From NCBI GenBank assembly GCA_015272215.1, contig JACYMD010000078.1, positions 1-64,000 on the forward strand: 64,000 bases of DNA. The letters are read 5' to 3'. The notes under the pieces are model-generated. The model ran no database searches and was not told the DNA's origin. It saw only the letters and a list, made by a program, of their open reading frames with translations. The stretch's first letter is position 1. Each line of letters starts with the position of its first letter. Below are positions 36,517-45,626 of the stretch, in pieces. The position numbers and the translations under genes were made by a program. The stretch is from Rivularia sp. T60_A2020_040 (GTDB lineage: Bacteria; Cyanobacteriota; Cyanobacteriia; Cyanobacteriales; Nostocaceae).

Positions 36517-37182
36517 TCAATTATCATCAATTATAAATATTGCTCCACGCAGTTGTAGATGAAGCTTTGCAGCCTTGTCGAGTCCTTTGTTATATCCAAA
36601 TAAAGCGTTCTCTACATTTGCTCCACTGAGGTCAGCATGGCTTAAATTAGCACCAACCAAATAAGCACTACTTAAATTTGCCGCAGCTAAAAATGCATTG
36701 CGAAAGTTTGTATAGCTGAAATTAGAATTAACTAAATTCGCGTAGCGCAAATCCGCACCTGATAAATTCACACAGCTAAGATTTGCATTACTGATATCAG
36801 TACCGCGTAAGTCAGCATTTCTTAAAACAGCATTGCTCAAATCACTACCAGACAAATCAGCCTCACTCACATTTGAAATACTCAAGTTAGCTTCTCGTAA
36901 ATCGGCACCCACTAATTGAATTCCATTGAGCAAGGTTTGGCTAAGATTAGTATTCCGCATATTAGCACCTGCTAAATAAGCGTATTGCAGATGAACTCTG
37001 CTCAAATCAGCACCGCTAAGATTAGCGCGAGTTAGATTGGCACCATTTAATCTGCTACCAGGAAAATCTCTTTCTCCTACTGCATAACGTTGAAGTAGTT
37101 CAGTTGAACTTGATGCCATTAATACAGCAGGTAGTTTCTCATCATCCACGTGATTCATTTGACTGCTTACGCTTGAATTCAA
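36517..37182 (-). CDS. Pentapeptide-repeat protein
   Basis: The 221-residue protein has a 35-residue leader with LLQRYAVGERDFPGSRL, typical of cyanobacterial pentapeptide proteins, then about 30 A(D/N)LxX repeats through residue 205. These fold into a right-handed quadrilateral beta-helix. The only non-repeat tail is GYNKGLDKAAKLHLQLRGAIF. Most cyanobacterial members have no known role; a few mimic DNA and bind gyrase. No signal peptide is visible. Confidence 0.9.
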   Translation of the reverse strand: MNSSVSSQMNHVDDEKLPAVLMASSSTELLQRYAVGERDFPGSRLNGANLTRANLSGADLSRVHLQYAYLAGANMRNTNLSQTLLNGIQLVGADLREANLSISNVSEADLSGSDLSNAVLRNADLRGTDISNANLSCVNLSGADLRYANLVNSNFSYTNFRNAFLAAANLSSAYLVGANLSHADLSGANVENALFGYNKGLDKAAKLHLQLRGAIFIIDDN

Positions 37183-37340
37183 TTTAAAGCTTAATTCAAA
37201 AATCTTTAAATATTACTCTTTACTGATGACAGTTTATTTGACTGTCTTAAAAAGATTACCTCTAAAGGCAATTGTCTTAGCACCGAGTTATTACGGATAT
37301 ATGACACTTCACACAGTGGCATAGTTTGGGAAAGAGGAGT

Positions 37341-37369
37341 TAGTTGACAGTTGACAGTTGACAGTTAAC
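37341..37369. repeat. STRR: TTGACAG x4
   Basis: Four TTGACAG-type units lie between the pentapeptide gene and the ABC permease gene, followed by CCATTACC units. The same unit occurs at 4013-4028 in a like setting. Confidence 0.85.
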
Positions 37370-37389
37370 CCATTACCCATTACCAATGA

Positions 37390-38235
37390 TCAATTTTTAA
37401 TTCCGGTTGTTGCGATACCGCGTATAAATTGGCGCTGTCCGACGAGGAATAGTAACATTACAGGTACGGTGGCAATGGTGACTGCTGCCATTAATAAAGG
37501 CCAATTATTGGTAAATTGCTCCTGAAACTCAGCTAAAGCCAGTTGTACCGTTCTTAATTCCGGTTTAGTTGTAAATACTAAAGGCTTAAATAAATCGTTC
37601 CATTCACCAATAAAAGTAAATAAAAACAGCGTTACCAATGCCGGACGAGCTAAAGGTAACATTACCTGCCACAATATTTGTAATCTATTTGCTCCGTCTA
37701 TGGCTGCTGCCTCTTCTAATTCTACGGGAATACTCTGAAAATACTGCCGCAGTAAGAAAATACCGAAACCATTCGCCGCAGTGGGTAAAATCAGCGCCCA
37801 GTAGGTATTTATTAAATGTCCCCACTTGAGTACTAAGAATACAGGAATCACTAGTAATTGAAAAGGAATTACCAGAGTCGCTAAAACAATCAATAGTAAT
37901 AGTGAACGTCCTTGAAACTTCAACCTCGCCAATGCGTAACCAGCCAATGCCGAAGTTATAATTTGAAAAGAGGTTACACAAACAGCGACTAAGGTAGAGT
38001 TAGCAAACGCTAGTAAAAACTTACCTCGCCCCCATGCATCGCGGTAATTGGTTACATCCCAGTTATTTCTTGGTAACACATCTTGAGTCGTTCCGGTGGT
38101 TGCGAATGATGTTAGGAACACCACAATTAGCGGTAATAGGATAATCACCGCCAACAGCAATAGTACTCCTAGGGTCAAAAAATTACCGTATTTTCGCGTC
38201 CGGCTTGGTTTAAACATAAATAAATCTTTATCCAA
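37390..38235 (-). CDS. Carbohydrate ABC transporter permease (MalG type)
   Basis: The 281-residue protein has six membrane segments and the binding-protein-dependent permease loop EEAAAIDGANRLQILWQVML (about 173-192) that contacts the ATPase. It would pair with a second permease, a binding protein and an ATPase, none of which is nearby. In cyanobacteria such permease genes for sugars or compatible solutes are often scattered. The likely substrates are oligosaccharides or glucosylglycerol-type solutes; not decided by sequence. Confidence 0.9.
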   Translation of the reverse strand: MDKDLFMFKPSRTRKYGNFLTLGVLLLLAVIILLPLIVVFLTSFATTGTTQDVLPRNNWDVTNYRDAWGRGKFLLAFANSTLVAVCVTSFQIITSALAGYALARLKFQGRSLLLLIVLATLVIPFQLLVIPVFLVLKWGHLINTYWALILPTAANGFGIFLLRQYFQSIPVELEEAAAIDGANRLQILWQVMLPLARPALVTLFLFTFIGEWNDLFKPLVFTTKPELRTVQLALAEFQEQFTNNWPLLMAAVTIATVPVMLLFLVGQRQFIRGIATTGIKN

Positions 38236-38509
38236 GCATTAGTTTTCCTGTTACTAGAGCAATCGCCCCCAGCAACAGCTAATCTATAACATAGTGGCTT
38301 GTTAAGTAAAATTAAACCACGTAAATTCCGTTAATGATGAAGGGTAAACCATGAAGCGCAAAACTGAACCTAACTGATGCTGGTTATTAACATAAAGCAA
38401 TTTATACCTCTGACTTGATATCCGTAAAGGTTGATTTGTGACAAATCTCATGACTTCATTCAAACTTCATCATTTTGTATCAAATATCATATTTAGGAGG
38501 GAACCCAAG

Positions 38510-39205
38510 ATGCAGGAGCTTATAGCCCCATCTGAACTAGATTATCGCAGCGAAACATATAAAGACGCTTTTAGCCGCATTAACGCCATTGTGGTTGAGG
38601 GAGAACAAGAGGCATACGATAATTATTTATCACTAGCGCAATTACTACCAGATAAAAAAGATGATTTAGTTCGTCTTTCAAAAATGGAGATGCGTCACAA
38701 AAAAGGTTTTCAAGCTTGTGCTAAAAATCTTGAAGTAACGGCTGATATGGAATTTGCCAAGAAATTTTTTGCTCAACTGCATCAAAATTTCCAAGACGCA
38801 GCCGCACAAGAAAAAGTTGTGACTTGTCTGCTAATTCAATCTTTGATTATTGAATGCTTTGCGATCGCCGCTTACCATATTTTTATTCCAGTCGCAGATG
38901 ACTTTTCTCGTAAAATTACTGAGGGTGTTGTTCAAGATGAATATACTCACCTCAACTTTGGAGAAGTTTGGTTAAAGGAACATTTTGCAGAATCAAAAGC
39001 TGAACTAGAACAAGCCAACGCCCAAAATCTGCCTATTATCTGGAGAATGCTTAATGAAGTAGAGCAGGATGCCGAAAATATGGCAATGGGTAAAGATGCT
39101 TTAGTAGAAGACTTTATGATTCAATACGGAGACGCATTGAGTAATATTGGCTTCACAACTCGCGATATCATGCGTCTTTCTGCATACGGACTCCGAGCCA
39201 TATAA
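38510..39205 (+). CDS. ado: Aldehyde deformylating oxygenase (ADO)
   Basis: I place the start at ATG 38510, nine bases after an AGGAGG; the longer frame from 38438 adds 24 residues without support. The 231-residue ferritin-like protein has all six di-iron ligands: E32, E60, H63, E115, E144 and H147. ADO turns fatty aldehydes into alkanes and formate with O2 and reduced ferredoxin. The aldehyde maker AAR is encoded 180 bases downstream, followed by accA, a common order in cyanobacteria. Confidence 0.98.
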   Translation: MQELIAPSELDYRSETYKDAFSRINAIVVEGEQEAYDNYLSLAQLLPDKKDDLVRLSKMEMRHKKGFQACAKNLEVTADMEFAKKFFAQLHQNFQDAAAQEKVVTCLLIQSLIIECFAIAAYHIFIPVADDFSRKITEGVVQDEYTHLNFGEVWLKEHFAESKAELEQANAQNLPIIWRMLNEVEQDAENMAMGKDALVEDFMIQYGDALSNIGFTTRDIMRLSAYGLRAI

Positions 39206-39253
39206 ATCGCAGTAGACTGTCTTGTTTGACAACAGGAATAATTGCCATTTTAT

Positions 39254-39314
39254 TGCTCCTCGGCTTTTCTCGCCCTAAATCATAGGGTACCGTTTACGGT
39301 TTTCCAGAGGAGCA
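39254..39314 (+). ncRNA. Candidate structured RNA between ado and aar
   Basis: An outer stem TGCTCCTC (39254-39261)/GAGGAGCA (39307-39314) closes two inner hairpins, CCCTA/TAGGG (39273-39287) and ACCGT/ACGGT (39289-39300), giving a three-way-junction pattern. No U-run follows, so it does not look like a simple terminator. It may be a leader element of the aar message, an RNA-processing site or a small RNA. The pairing was found by eye only. Confidence 0.4.
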
Positions 39315-39385
39315 GTTCTTATGGTGTTTATTTATATTCCACACCTTTAATCCTTTCACAAAGCATAAGCCGAAATTAACAGTTC

Positions 39386-40405
39386 ATGTTTGGTTTAATC
39401 GGACATCTCACAAGTTTAGAACACGCGCAAAGAGTAGCAAAAGAATTAGGCTACCCAGAATATGCCGATCAGGGGTTAGATTTTTGGTGTAGCGCTCCAC
39501 CCCAAATAGTAGATAATATTACGGTAACAAGTGTAACCGGACAAAAAATCGAAGGGCGGTATGTAGAATCTTGCTTTTTACCGGAAATGCTGGCTTCTCG
39601 ACGTATGAAGGCTGCCACTCGCAAAATATTGAATGCCATGGCTCATGCCCAAAAGCATGGTATAAATATTACTGCTTTAGGTGGTTTTTCTTCGATTATT
39701 TTTGAGAATTTTAAGTTAGAACAAATTCCTCAAATCCGCAACATCAAATTAGAGTTTGAACGGTTTACTACAGGAAATACTCATACTGCTTACATTATTT
39801 GTCGGCAAGTAGAGCAAGCCTCAACAAAACTTGGGATAGAACTAAGTAATGCAACCGTTGCGGTATGTGGTGCTACGGGAGACATTGGTAGCGCCGTTTG
39901 TCGTTGGTTGGATGCCAAGACAAATGTTAAGGAACTGTTGTTGATAGCACGTAACATCGAACGCCTTTCATCCTTGCAATCTGACCTCGGTCGTGGAAAA
40001 ATAATGGGTTTAGAGGAAGCGTTGCCCCTAGCAGACATTATCGTTTGGGTGGCTAGTATGCCCAAAGGTGTGGAAATTGACCCCACGATGTTGAAAAAAC
40101 CTTGCTTGTTAATTGATGGCGGCTATCCTAAAAATTTAGGAACCAAAATTCAGCATCCCGAAGTGTATGTACTCAACGGCGGCATTGTAGAGCATTCTCT
40201 CGACATTGACTGGAAAATCATGAACATTGTCAACATGGATGTTCCAGCACGTCAACTTTTTGCTTGTTTTGCCGAGTCAATGTTGCTTGAATTTGAAAAG
40301 TTGTACACTAACTTTTCTTGGGGACGCAATCAGATTACCGTAGAGAAAATGGAGCAGATTGGTCAAGTGTCCGTCAAGCATGGATTTCGACCGCTGCTAG
40401 TGTGA
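39386..40405 (+). CDS. aar: Long-chain acyl-[acyl-carrier-protein] reductase (AAR)
   Basis: A 339-residue enzyme of normal length. The NADPH-binding loop is [10 protein letters not shown] (161-170) and the acyl-carrying nucleophile is C294 (FACFAES). It reduces fatty acyl-ACP to aldehyde, which ADO converts to alkane. ado lies upstream and accA, which supplies malonyl-CoA for fatty acid synthesis, downstream, so the genes follow one pathway. The 180-base ado-aar spacer contains a structured element. Confidence 0.98.
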   Translation: MFGLIGHLTSLEHAQRVAKELGYPEYADQGLDFWCSAPPQIVDNITVTSVTGQKIEGRYVESCFLPEMLASRRMKAATRKILNAMAHAQKHGINITALGGFSSIIFENFKLEQIPQIRNIKLEFERFTTGNTHTAYIICRQVEQASTKLGIELSNATVAVCGATGDIGSAVCRWLDAKTNVKELLLIARNIERLSSLQSDLGRGKIMGLEEALPLADIIVWVASMPKGVEIDPTMLKKPCLLIDGGYPKNLGTKIQHPEVYVLNGGIVEHSLDIDWKIMNIVNMDVPARQLFACFAESMLLEFEKLYTNFSWGRNQITVEKMEQIGQVSVKHGFRPLLV

Positions 40406-40506
40406 CGACGGTTAACAGTTAACAAAGGGGCTACCAAAAATCATCCCGATTTGACAAGCCGCTATTATTGCCTGCTCAACAAAGGATATTTTTGCTGACG
40501 GGGTTC

Positions 40507-40620
40507 TTTAGTAGTTAACGGTTAACGGTTGATAGTTATGAGTTAAGAGTCAGAATTTATTCATATATTTTCTCAACTCATAACTCATAACATTCATAAC
40601 TTGATAACTCACAACTAATT
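40507..40620. repeat. STRR: GTTAACG, ACTCATA-type units
   Basis: GTTAACGGTTAACGG units are followed by GAGTTA and then the complementary ACTCATAACTCATAAC series, so the two halves can pair. The array fills the end of the 224-base spacer between aar and accA and stops about ten bases before the accA start. Confidence 0.8.
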
Positions 40621-40629
40621 ATTTAAACA

Positions 40630-41613
40630 ATGGCTACAACACAAGAGCGTAAACCGCTACTTTTGGACTTTGAAAAGCCCCTTGCAGAACTAGCAAGCCG
40701 AATTGAGCAGATTCGTAAACTTGCCGAAGAAAATGGCGTTGATGTGACTACTCAGATTCATCAATTAGAAGCACGCGCTATGCAATTACGGGAAGAAATT
40801 TTCAGCAGTCTATCCCCTACCCAGCGGCTACAAGTTGCTCGTCATCCCCGTCGTCCCAGTACTCTGGACTATATTCAAGCAATTACTGATGAATGGATCG
40901 AATTACATGGCGATCGCTGTGGTTCAGATGATCCGGCTTTAGTCGGTGGAGTCGCACGTTTGTTAAATCAATCTGTAGTAATTTTAGGGCATCAAAAAGG
41001 ACGAGACACCAAAGATAATATTGCTCGTAATTTTGGCATGGCTTCTCCTGGAGGATACCGCAAAGCCTTACGGTTGATGGAACACGCTAACAAGTTTGGA
41101 ATGCCCATCGTTACTTTTATCGATACTCCCGGTGCTTTACCTACCGTGATTGCTGAGCAGCAAGGTCAAGGTGAAGCAATTGCTTATAATTTACGAGAAA
41201 TGTTTTCTTTCGACGTTCCCATTATCTGTACCGTTATCGGTGAAGGTGGTTCCGGGGGAGCCCTCGGTATTGGCATTGGCGATCGCGTTATGATGTTTGA
41301 ACATTCTGTATACACCGTGGCAACTCCTGAAGCTTGTGCGGCGATTTTATGGAAAGATGCAGGGAAAGCACCCCAAGCAACGGCAGCTTTAAAAATAATT
41401 TCCCACGACCTGAAAAATTTGGGGATTATCGACCAAATATTAACAGAACCAATTGGTGGCGCTCATTCCGATCCTTTGCAAGCCGCTCGCACTCTCAAAA
41501 CAGCGTTATTAGAGAACTTGGAAATACTCAACGGTTTTACCAACGAAGAAAGAAAAGAAATGCGCTACCAAAGATTCCGCAAAATGGGAATTTTAACCGA
41601 AGCTGAACAATGA
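40630..41613 (+). CDS. accA: Acetyl-CoA carboxylase carboxyltransferase subunit alpha
   Basis: A 327-residue AccA of normal length. An N-terminal helical part ([26 protein letters not shown]) precedes the crotonase-like core with [36 protein letters not shown] and [17 protein letters not shown]. With AccD it moves CO2 from biotinylated BCCP to acetyl-CoA, the first step of fatty acid synthesis. Its place after ado-aar fits lipid metabolism. Transcription may be separate given the STRR upstream. Confidence 0.97.
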   Translation: MATTQERKPLLLDFEKPLAELASRIEQIRKLAEENGVDVTTQIHQLEARAMQLREEIFSSLSPTQRLQVARHPRRPSTLDYIQAITDEWIELHGDRCGSDDPALVGGVARLLNQSVVILGHQKGRDTKDNIARNFGMASPGGYRKALRLMEHANKFGMPIVTFIDTPGALPTVIAEQQGQGEAIAYNLREMFSFDVPIICTVIGEGGSGGALGIGIGDRVMMFEHSVYTVATPEACAAILWKDAGKAPQATAALKIISHDLKNLGIIDQILTEPIGGAHSDPLQAARTLKTALLENLEILNGFTNEERKEMRYQRFRKMGILTEAEQ

Positions 41614-42014
41614 TAGCTTTCTAGAGATTGCCATTGACTGCGGCAATGTTATAATTGCCTATGTTGCTTAACAGTTATTAACAATAATCTTTGTTTTGTC
41701 ATAGGCAAACAGAAATTAATGTCATAGGCAATTGCAATTGATCGCTTCTGGTGATCTGAGAGTGAATCGAAGCTGGCATTTATGGATAAATTGCTGTTTA
41801 ACATTTAGTTAAAATTTCGATCGCATCACTAGGGAATATTTTTTATAGTGAAAAAAGACAGCCCCTTGTGAAAAAGTTTTAGTAAACAAATTTACCTTGT
41901 TAATGAAGCATCGCAGTTTTTGGTTGGGTTAATCTATATTATTTAGGCTGTTTTCTTATGGAGTAATTCCTTTTATCAATAGGACTAAACAACTAATGAT
42001 TTCAAAATAACGGT
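41614..42014. other. 401-base spacer between accA and the SDR gene
   Basis: Besides the inverted repeat listed at 41654-41733, the spacer holds a short ATTGCC/GGCAAT hairpin (about 41628-41647) just after accA that could end its transcript. The rest is AT-rich and probably includes the SDR promoter. No small gene was found. Confidence 0.55.
41654..41733. promoter_or_regulatory. Operator-like inverted repeat AATTGCCTATG
   Basis: AATTGCCTATG (41654-41664) and its exact complement CATAGGCAATT (41723-41733) flank AT-rich DNA, and a third half-site CATAGGCAA lies at 41700-41708. Three sites sharing one core suggest cooperative binding of a regulator, or a large hairpin. They sit about 280 bases upstream of the SDR start. 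Confidence 0.4.
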
Positions 42015-42737
42015 ATGGTTGAACATAAAAAATGTGCCTTGATTACTGGTGCAAGCAGCGGTATTGGCAAACAAACAGCTTTGGCTTTTGCATCTTCGGG
42101 AATAGATGTTGCCTTATTAGGTCGTTCTACCGAGAAATTAGCAGCAGTAGAAAATGCTGCGATTAAAGCTGGAGTCAAAGCTAAAACTTATGTAGTGGAT
42201 TTAGCAAACCTATCGAAAGTCCAAGAACAAATATCTCAAGTAGCATTGGACTTTGGTAAAATAGATATTCTAGTAAACAATGCTGGTATGGGTTATACCG
42301 CCACATTGAGCCAAACATCTTTATCTGACTGGCAAAAAGTAATCGATTTGAATCTTACCAGCGTATTTGAATGTATTAAGGGAATTTTACCCTCGATGCG
42401 CGAACAAAAAACAGGCACAATTATTAATGTAGCTTCCATTGCGGGCAAACAGGCATTTGCTAACTGGGGAGCCTACAGCGTTAGCAAAGCAGGTGTAATT
42501 GCTCTTTCTCAAGCCCTCGCTCAAGAAGAACGCAAGAATGGAATTCGTGTAACAGCCGTCTGTCCCGGTGCAGTAAATACAGAACTTTGGGATTCAGAAA
42601 CCGTAAATGCGGACTTTGACCGTTCAAATATGCTTACACCAGAAATTGTTGCTCAATCGATTCTCCACACCGCATTACTACCAAAACAAGCTGTTGTTGA
42701 TGAATTAATTTTAATGCCTAGTGCTGGGGTCTTATAA
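42015..42737 (+). CDS. Short-chain dehydrogenase/reductase (SDR)
   Basis: A 240-residue classical SDR. The cofactor loop is TGASSGIG (11-18), then NNAG (88-91), and the catalytic set S141, Y154 and K158 (YSVSK). It resembles 3-ketoacyl-ACP reductase (FabG)-type enzymes and should use NADP(H). A substrate cannot be assigned. Its position after ado-aar-accA and before folE is, I believe, common in heterocystous cyanobacteria, so a role in lipid or pterin reduction is possible. Confidence 0.9.
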   Translation: MVEHKKCALITGASSGIGKQTALAFASSGIDVALLGRSTEKLAAVENAAIKAGVKAKTYVVDLANLSKVQEQISQVALDFGKIDILVNNAGMGYTATLSQTSLSDWQKVIDLNLTSVFECIKGILPSMREQKTGTIINVASIAGKQAFANWGAYSVSKAGVIALSQALAQEERKNGIRVTAVCPGAVNTELWDSETVNADFDRSNMLTPEIVAQSILHTALLPKQAVVDELILMPSAGVL

Positions 42738-43010
42738 ATTATCAGTTGTCAACTATTCTTCGATTGGTCATCAATTACCAGTCACGACAATAATTCACAA
42801 TTAATAGCACAATTACTAATTGGCGATACGTAATTATTCCCCAATCAACTACTTTTATCAGTTTGATACCAGGGAGAATTATGTGGTCTGCTATGGGTTG
42901 AATGGATACAATATTCACTCCCATTGCGGATTATCTCGTCACTGTAAATTGTAATTGCTCACACCTTGATTTATCACCCATTCACCCCCCTTTTAATTAA
43001 GACTGACATC

Positions 43011-43718
43011 ATGACTATTGCTAGTTCTAACGGTTCCAATGCTTCTCAATCTCCTCTGATTACGAACTTAGAAGATGCCGTAAATCCCAGACCAGATCGT
43101 AATACTAAAGCTGGCTCGCAACCTAGTTTACATCCTCCCTCAGAGGAAGACATGGAGCAAATGAAGGATGCTGTCAGAACAATGCTTTTAGGAGTTGGAG
43201 AAGATCCCGAAAGAGAAGGGTTACTCAAAACACCCAAGCGGGTAGCAGAAGCCATGCGATTTCTGACCAGTGGCTACAGCCAATCTTTAGAAGACCTAGT
43301 TAATGGGGCTATATTTGACGAAGGTCATAACGAAATGGTATTGGTTCGCGATATCAACTTTTTTAGTTTGTGTGAACACCATATGTTACCGTTCATGGGT
43401 AAAGCTCATGTTGCTTATATTCCCAATCAAAAAGTTGTGGGATTAAGCAAACTAGCTCGAATTGTAGAAATGTATTCTCGTCGTTTGCAAGTACAAGAAC
43501 GTTTAAATCGACAAATTGCCGAAGCTATTCAAGAAATTCTCGAACCACAAGGCGTTGCCGTAGTCATGGAAGCTACACATATGTGCATGGTAATGCGGGG
43601 AGTGCAAAAACCCGGTTCTTGGACTGTAACCAGCGCTATGTTAGGAGTTTTCGAGCAAGAGCAGAAAACCCGTGAAGAATTTTTTAGTTTGATTCGTCAC
43701 CAACCAAGCTTTTTTTAA
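43011..43718 (+). CDS. folE: GTP cyclohydrolase I
   Basis: From ATG 43011 the protein has 235 residues; the TTG at 42966 would add 15. The variable N-terminus is followed by the conserved core with [18 protein letters not shown], the zinc motif [25 protein letters not shown] and HMCMVMRG. It converts GTP to dihydroneopterin triphosphate, the first step to folate and other pterins. The STRR block after it separates it from the convergent trpF. Confidence 0.97.
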   Translation: MTIASSNGSNASQSPLITNLEDAVNPRPDRNTKAGSQPSLHPPSEEDMEQMKDAVRTMLLGVGEDPEREGLLKTPKRVAEAMRFLTSGYSQSLEDLVNGAIFDEGHNEMVLVRDINFFSLCEHHMLPFMGKAHVAYIPNQKVVGLSKLARIVEMYSRRLQVQERLNRQIAEAIQEILEPQGVAVVMEATHMCMVMRGVQKPGSWTVTSAMLGVFEQEQKTREEFFSLIRHQPSFF

Positions 43719-43719
43719 T

Positions 43720-43884
43720 AGGGAATAGGGAATTGGTAATTGGTAATTGGTAATTGGGGATTGGGGATTGGGGATTGGTAATTGAAGTATATATTTTAAA
43801 AAGCGCGTAGCGTGTCCGTCAAAACTCCCTGATTATTAATTATTTCGCCCATTACCCATTACCCATTACCCATTACCCATTACC
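43720..43884. repeat. STRR blocks at the folE/trpF convergent junction
   Basis: GGTAATT and GGGGATT units (about 43725-43786) are followed by an AAGCGCGTAGCG repeat scrap and then CCCATTA units (about 43851-43884). The two blocks are roughly complementary, so the junction could form a large hairpin. It ends two bases before the trpF stop codon. Confidence 0.85.
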
Positions 43885-43885
43885 C

Positions 43886-44512
43886 CTACTTCCTTAATTT
43901 CTCAAACAACTGACGAACTTTATCTAAATCCTTATCTCCTGGTGCTGTTTCTACGCCGCTTGATAAATCAATGCCGTTGGGTTTTACTTTATTTAGGGCT
44001 TCTAAAACATTTTGAGGGTTTAATCCTCCAGCGAGAAACCAGGGACATTCGGGGTTAAATTTTTGTAGCATATCCCAATTTAATGTTTTACCTGTACCTC
44101 CCAATTGTTCGGGATGATAAGCATCAAGTAATAAGGTATCTACATATTCTGTGTAGGTTTTTGCTCGTTCAAAATCATCGGCAGTCTTGATTCGTAAAGC
44201 TTTGATAATTTCTATATGAGGTAAGGAACTGCGTAATTGTTGACAAAAGTCAAGGGATTCATCTCCGTGGAGTTGTACACCTGTTAATCCAGTTTCTGCG
44301 ACAGTTTGAGCGATTTCTTCTTTACTAGAGTTCGCGAAAACACCAATTTTATCGGTTTGCTGCGGTAACTGCTCGATTACCGCTTTTATTTGCTCTGAGT
44401 TGACATACCTCGGTGATGAAGGTACGCAAATAAATCCTAATGCTGTTGCACCAAGAGAAGCAATGGTTTTACCCTGGTGTGGTTGAGTGATTCCGCAGAT
44501 TTTGACTCGCAT
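43886..44512 (-). CDS. trpF: Phosphoribosylanthranilate isomerase
   Basis: A 208-residue TrpF of normal length. It has the beta/alpha-barrel start VKICGI with the catalytic cysteine C5, FVPSSPRY-type phosphate segment (here CVPSSPRYV), VQLHGDE, LLLDAY with the catalytic Asp, GGTGKTLNW and [11 protein letters not shown]. It isomerises phosphoribosylanthranilate in tryptophan synthesis. No other trp gene is near, as usual in cyanobacteria. Divergent from psaK with a 143-base spacer. Confidence 0.96.
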   Translation of the reverse strand: MRVKICGITQPHQGKTIASLGATALGFICVPSSPRYVNSEQIKAVIEQLPQQTDKIGVFANSSKEEIAQTVAETGLTGVQLHGDESLDFCQQLRSSLPHIEIIKALRIKTADDFERAKTYTEYVDTLLLDAYHPEQLGGTGKTLNWDMLQKFNPECPWFLAGGLNPQNVLEALNKVKPNGIDLSSGVETAPGDKDLDKVRQLFEKLRK

Positions 44513-44655
44513 ATAATTATGAATAGGAATATGAATATTTGTAGCGAAATTTGAAAAAATTGTAAATTCTTACGACATATTTAGGTTATTTTCTCAGCAA
44601 TTTTTATAATTTTGATGGCTTATATATTTTGTCTCTTCATTTAGGAGAAGAAGCT

Positions 44656-44919
44656 TTGATTTCATCAATATTATTAGCAGTTCAACCAACAGTTCCCTCC
44701 ACACCTAGTTGGAATCCTACCGTAGGAATAATCATTAGCGTTTGCTGTTTGATTACAGTTTTACTAGCTCCCAGGATTATTAGCTATCCCCAGGTAGGAC
44801 CAAAGTTCCCCGGTTTACCTCTGCCTTTAAGTGTACCAGCATTTGTTGGTGCCATGTGCTTTGGTCATCTTCTCGGTGTAGGTATTGTTTTAGGATTGAC
44901 TAATATCGGTCGTTTGTAG
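44656..44919 (+). CDS. psaK: Photosystem I subunit PsaK
   Basis: I choose the TTG at 44656 (87 residues), eight bases after an AGGAG (44643-44647); no ATG is available, and the TTG at 44629 gives nine extra residues without a binding site. The protein has two membrane segments (about 20-38 and 59-82), with WNPTVGIIISV in the first and FGHLLGVGIVLGLTNIGRL at the end, both typical of PsaK. PsaK lies at the edge of the PSI complex and is important for antenna attachment and state changes. Confidence 0.9.
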   Translation: MISSILLAVQPTVPSTPSWNPTVGIIISVCCLITVLLAPRIISYPQVGPKFPGLPLPLSVPAFVGAMCFGHLLGVGIVLGLTNIGRL

Positions 44920-44926
44920 AAATAAT

Positions 44927-44968
44927 GTAGAGACGCGATATATCGCGTCTGTTATATCGCGTCTCTAC
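44927..44968. repeat. GTAGAGACGCGATATA palindrome at a convergent junction
   Basis: Perfect 16-base arms (44927-44942 and 44953-44968) with a further CGCGATATATCGCG core. It is a member of the GAGACG...CGTCTC family. It fills the space between psaK (plus) and the next gene (minus), whose TAG stop (44965-44967) lies inside the right arm. Confidence 0.93.
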
Positions 44969-45408
44969 TCAACGTTTTCATCTTGATGATGAGTTTCACT
45001 TTTATCACGTTTGAGGGCTTCTTCTAAAGCTTGAATTTGTTCTCTACGGGCTTCTAATTCTAAAGTGCGACGTGCCAAATCTTGATTTTGTAGAGTCAAG
45101 TTTTGTCTCCAATATTCAGCACGTTCGGCTTCTTGACGAAGGAAATCTGGAGAAATTCCGGTGGTTAGATATTTTTGTACTATTTCTAATACCCAGTTGC
45201 TAGCGTCTTCAATTTTTTCAATTTCCCCTGTGGAAGAAAGTTCTACTAAGACGAGCAATTTTTCGGTGAAATGTTTACCTTTTCCCAGAAGAATAACAGC
45301 TTCTTCTGGAATCATCGCCCACATATTTTCAGTTTCTTGACGCGCTAACAACCGTAATTCGGATTGAACTAAAAATTCATTTTTATGCACCTGGGCTAGA
45401 TATAACAT
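44965..45408 (-). CDS. Conserved cyanobacterial coiled-coil protein, unknown function
   Basis: The 147-residue product has a globular N-terminal part (YLAQVHKNEFLVQSELRLLARQ, at 3-24) and a charged coiled coil (about 100-135). I know of no function for it. The last coding triplets lie next to a palindromic repeat that supplies the stop codon, so the C-terminus may differ between strains. Transcribed like valS, with a 218-base STRR spacer. Confidence 0.7.
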   Translation of the reverse strand: MLYLAQVHKNEFLVQSELRLLARQETENMWAMIPEEAVILLGKGKHFTEKLLVLVELSSTGEIEKIEDASNWVLEIVQKYLTTGISPDFLRQEAERAEYWRQNLTLQNQDLARRTLELEARREQIQALEEALKRDKSETHHQDENVE

Positions 45409-45418
45409 GATTTTAAAA

Positions 45419-45625
45419 AGTTAGGAATTAGGAATTAGGAATTAGGAGTTAGGAGTTAGGAGTTAGGAATTAGGAGTTAAAAGTTAGGAATCAAATTCGC
45501 GGTATTAAAGAACTTTGCAATTAAATGAGCTACAAAGATAAATAATCCAAAATCTTATGGGATGGGTATCCCTACTGGTGCCATTGTACTCTTTTAAACT
45601 CATCACTCATCACTCCTAACTCATA
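45419..45625. repeat. STRR and short palindrome between two minus-strand genes
   Basis: AGGAATT and AGGAGTT heptamers run from about 45420 to 45490. A GGGATG/ATCCC hairpin lies at 45559-45572, and ACTCATC/ACTCCTA units follow to 45625. The GGGATG hairpin is related to the one at 61494-61507. Confidence 0.85.
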
Positions 45626-45626
45626 A

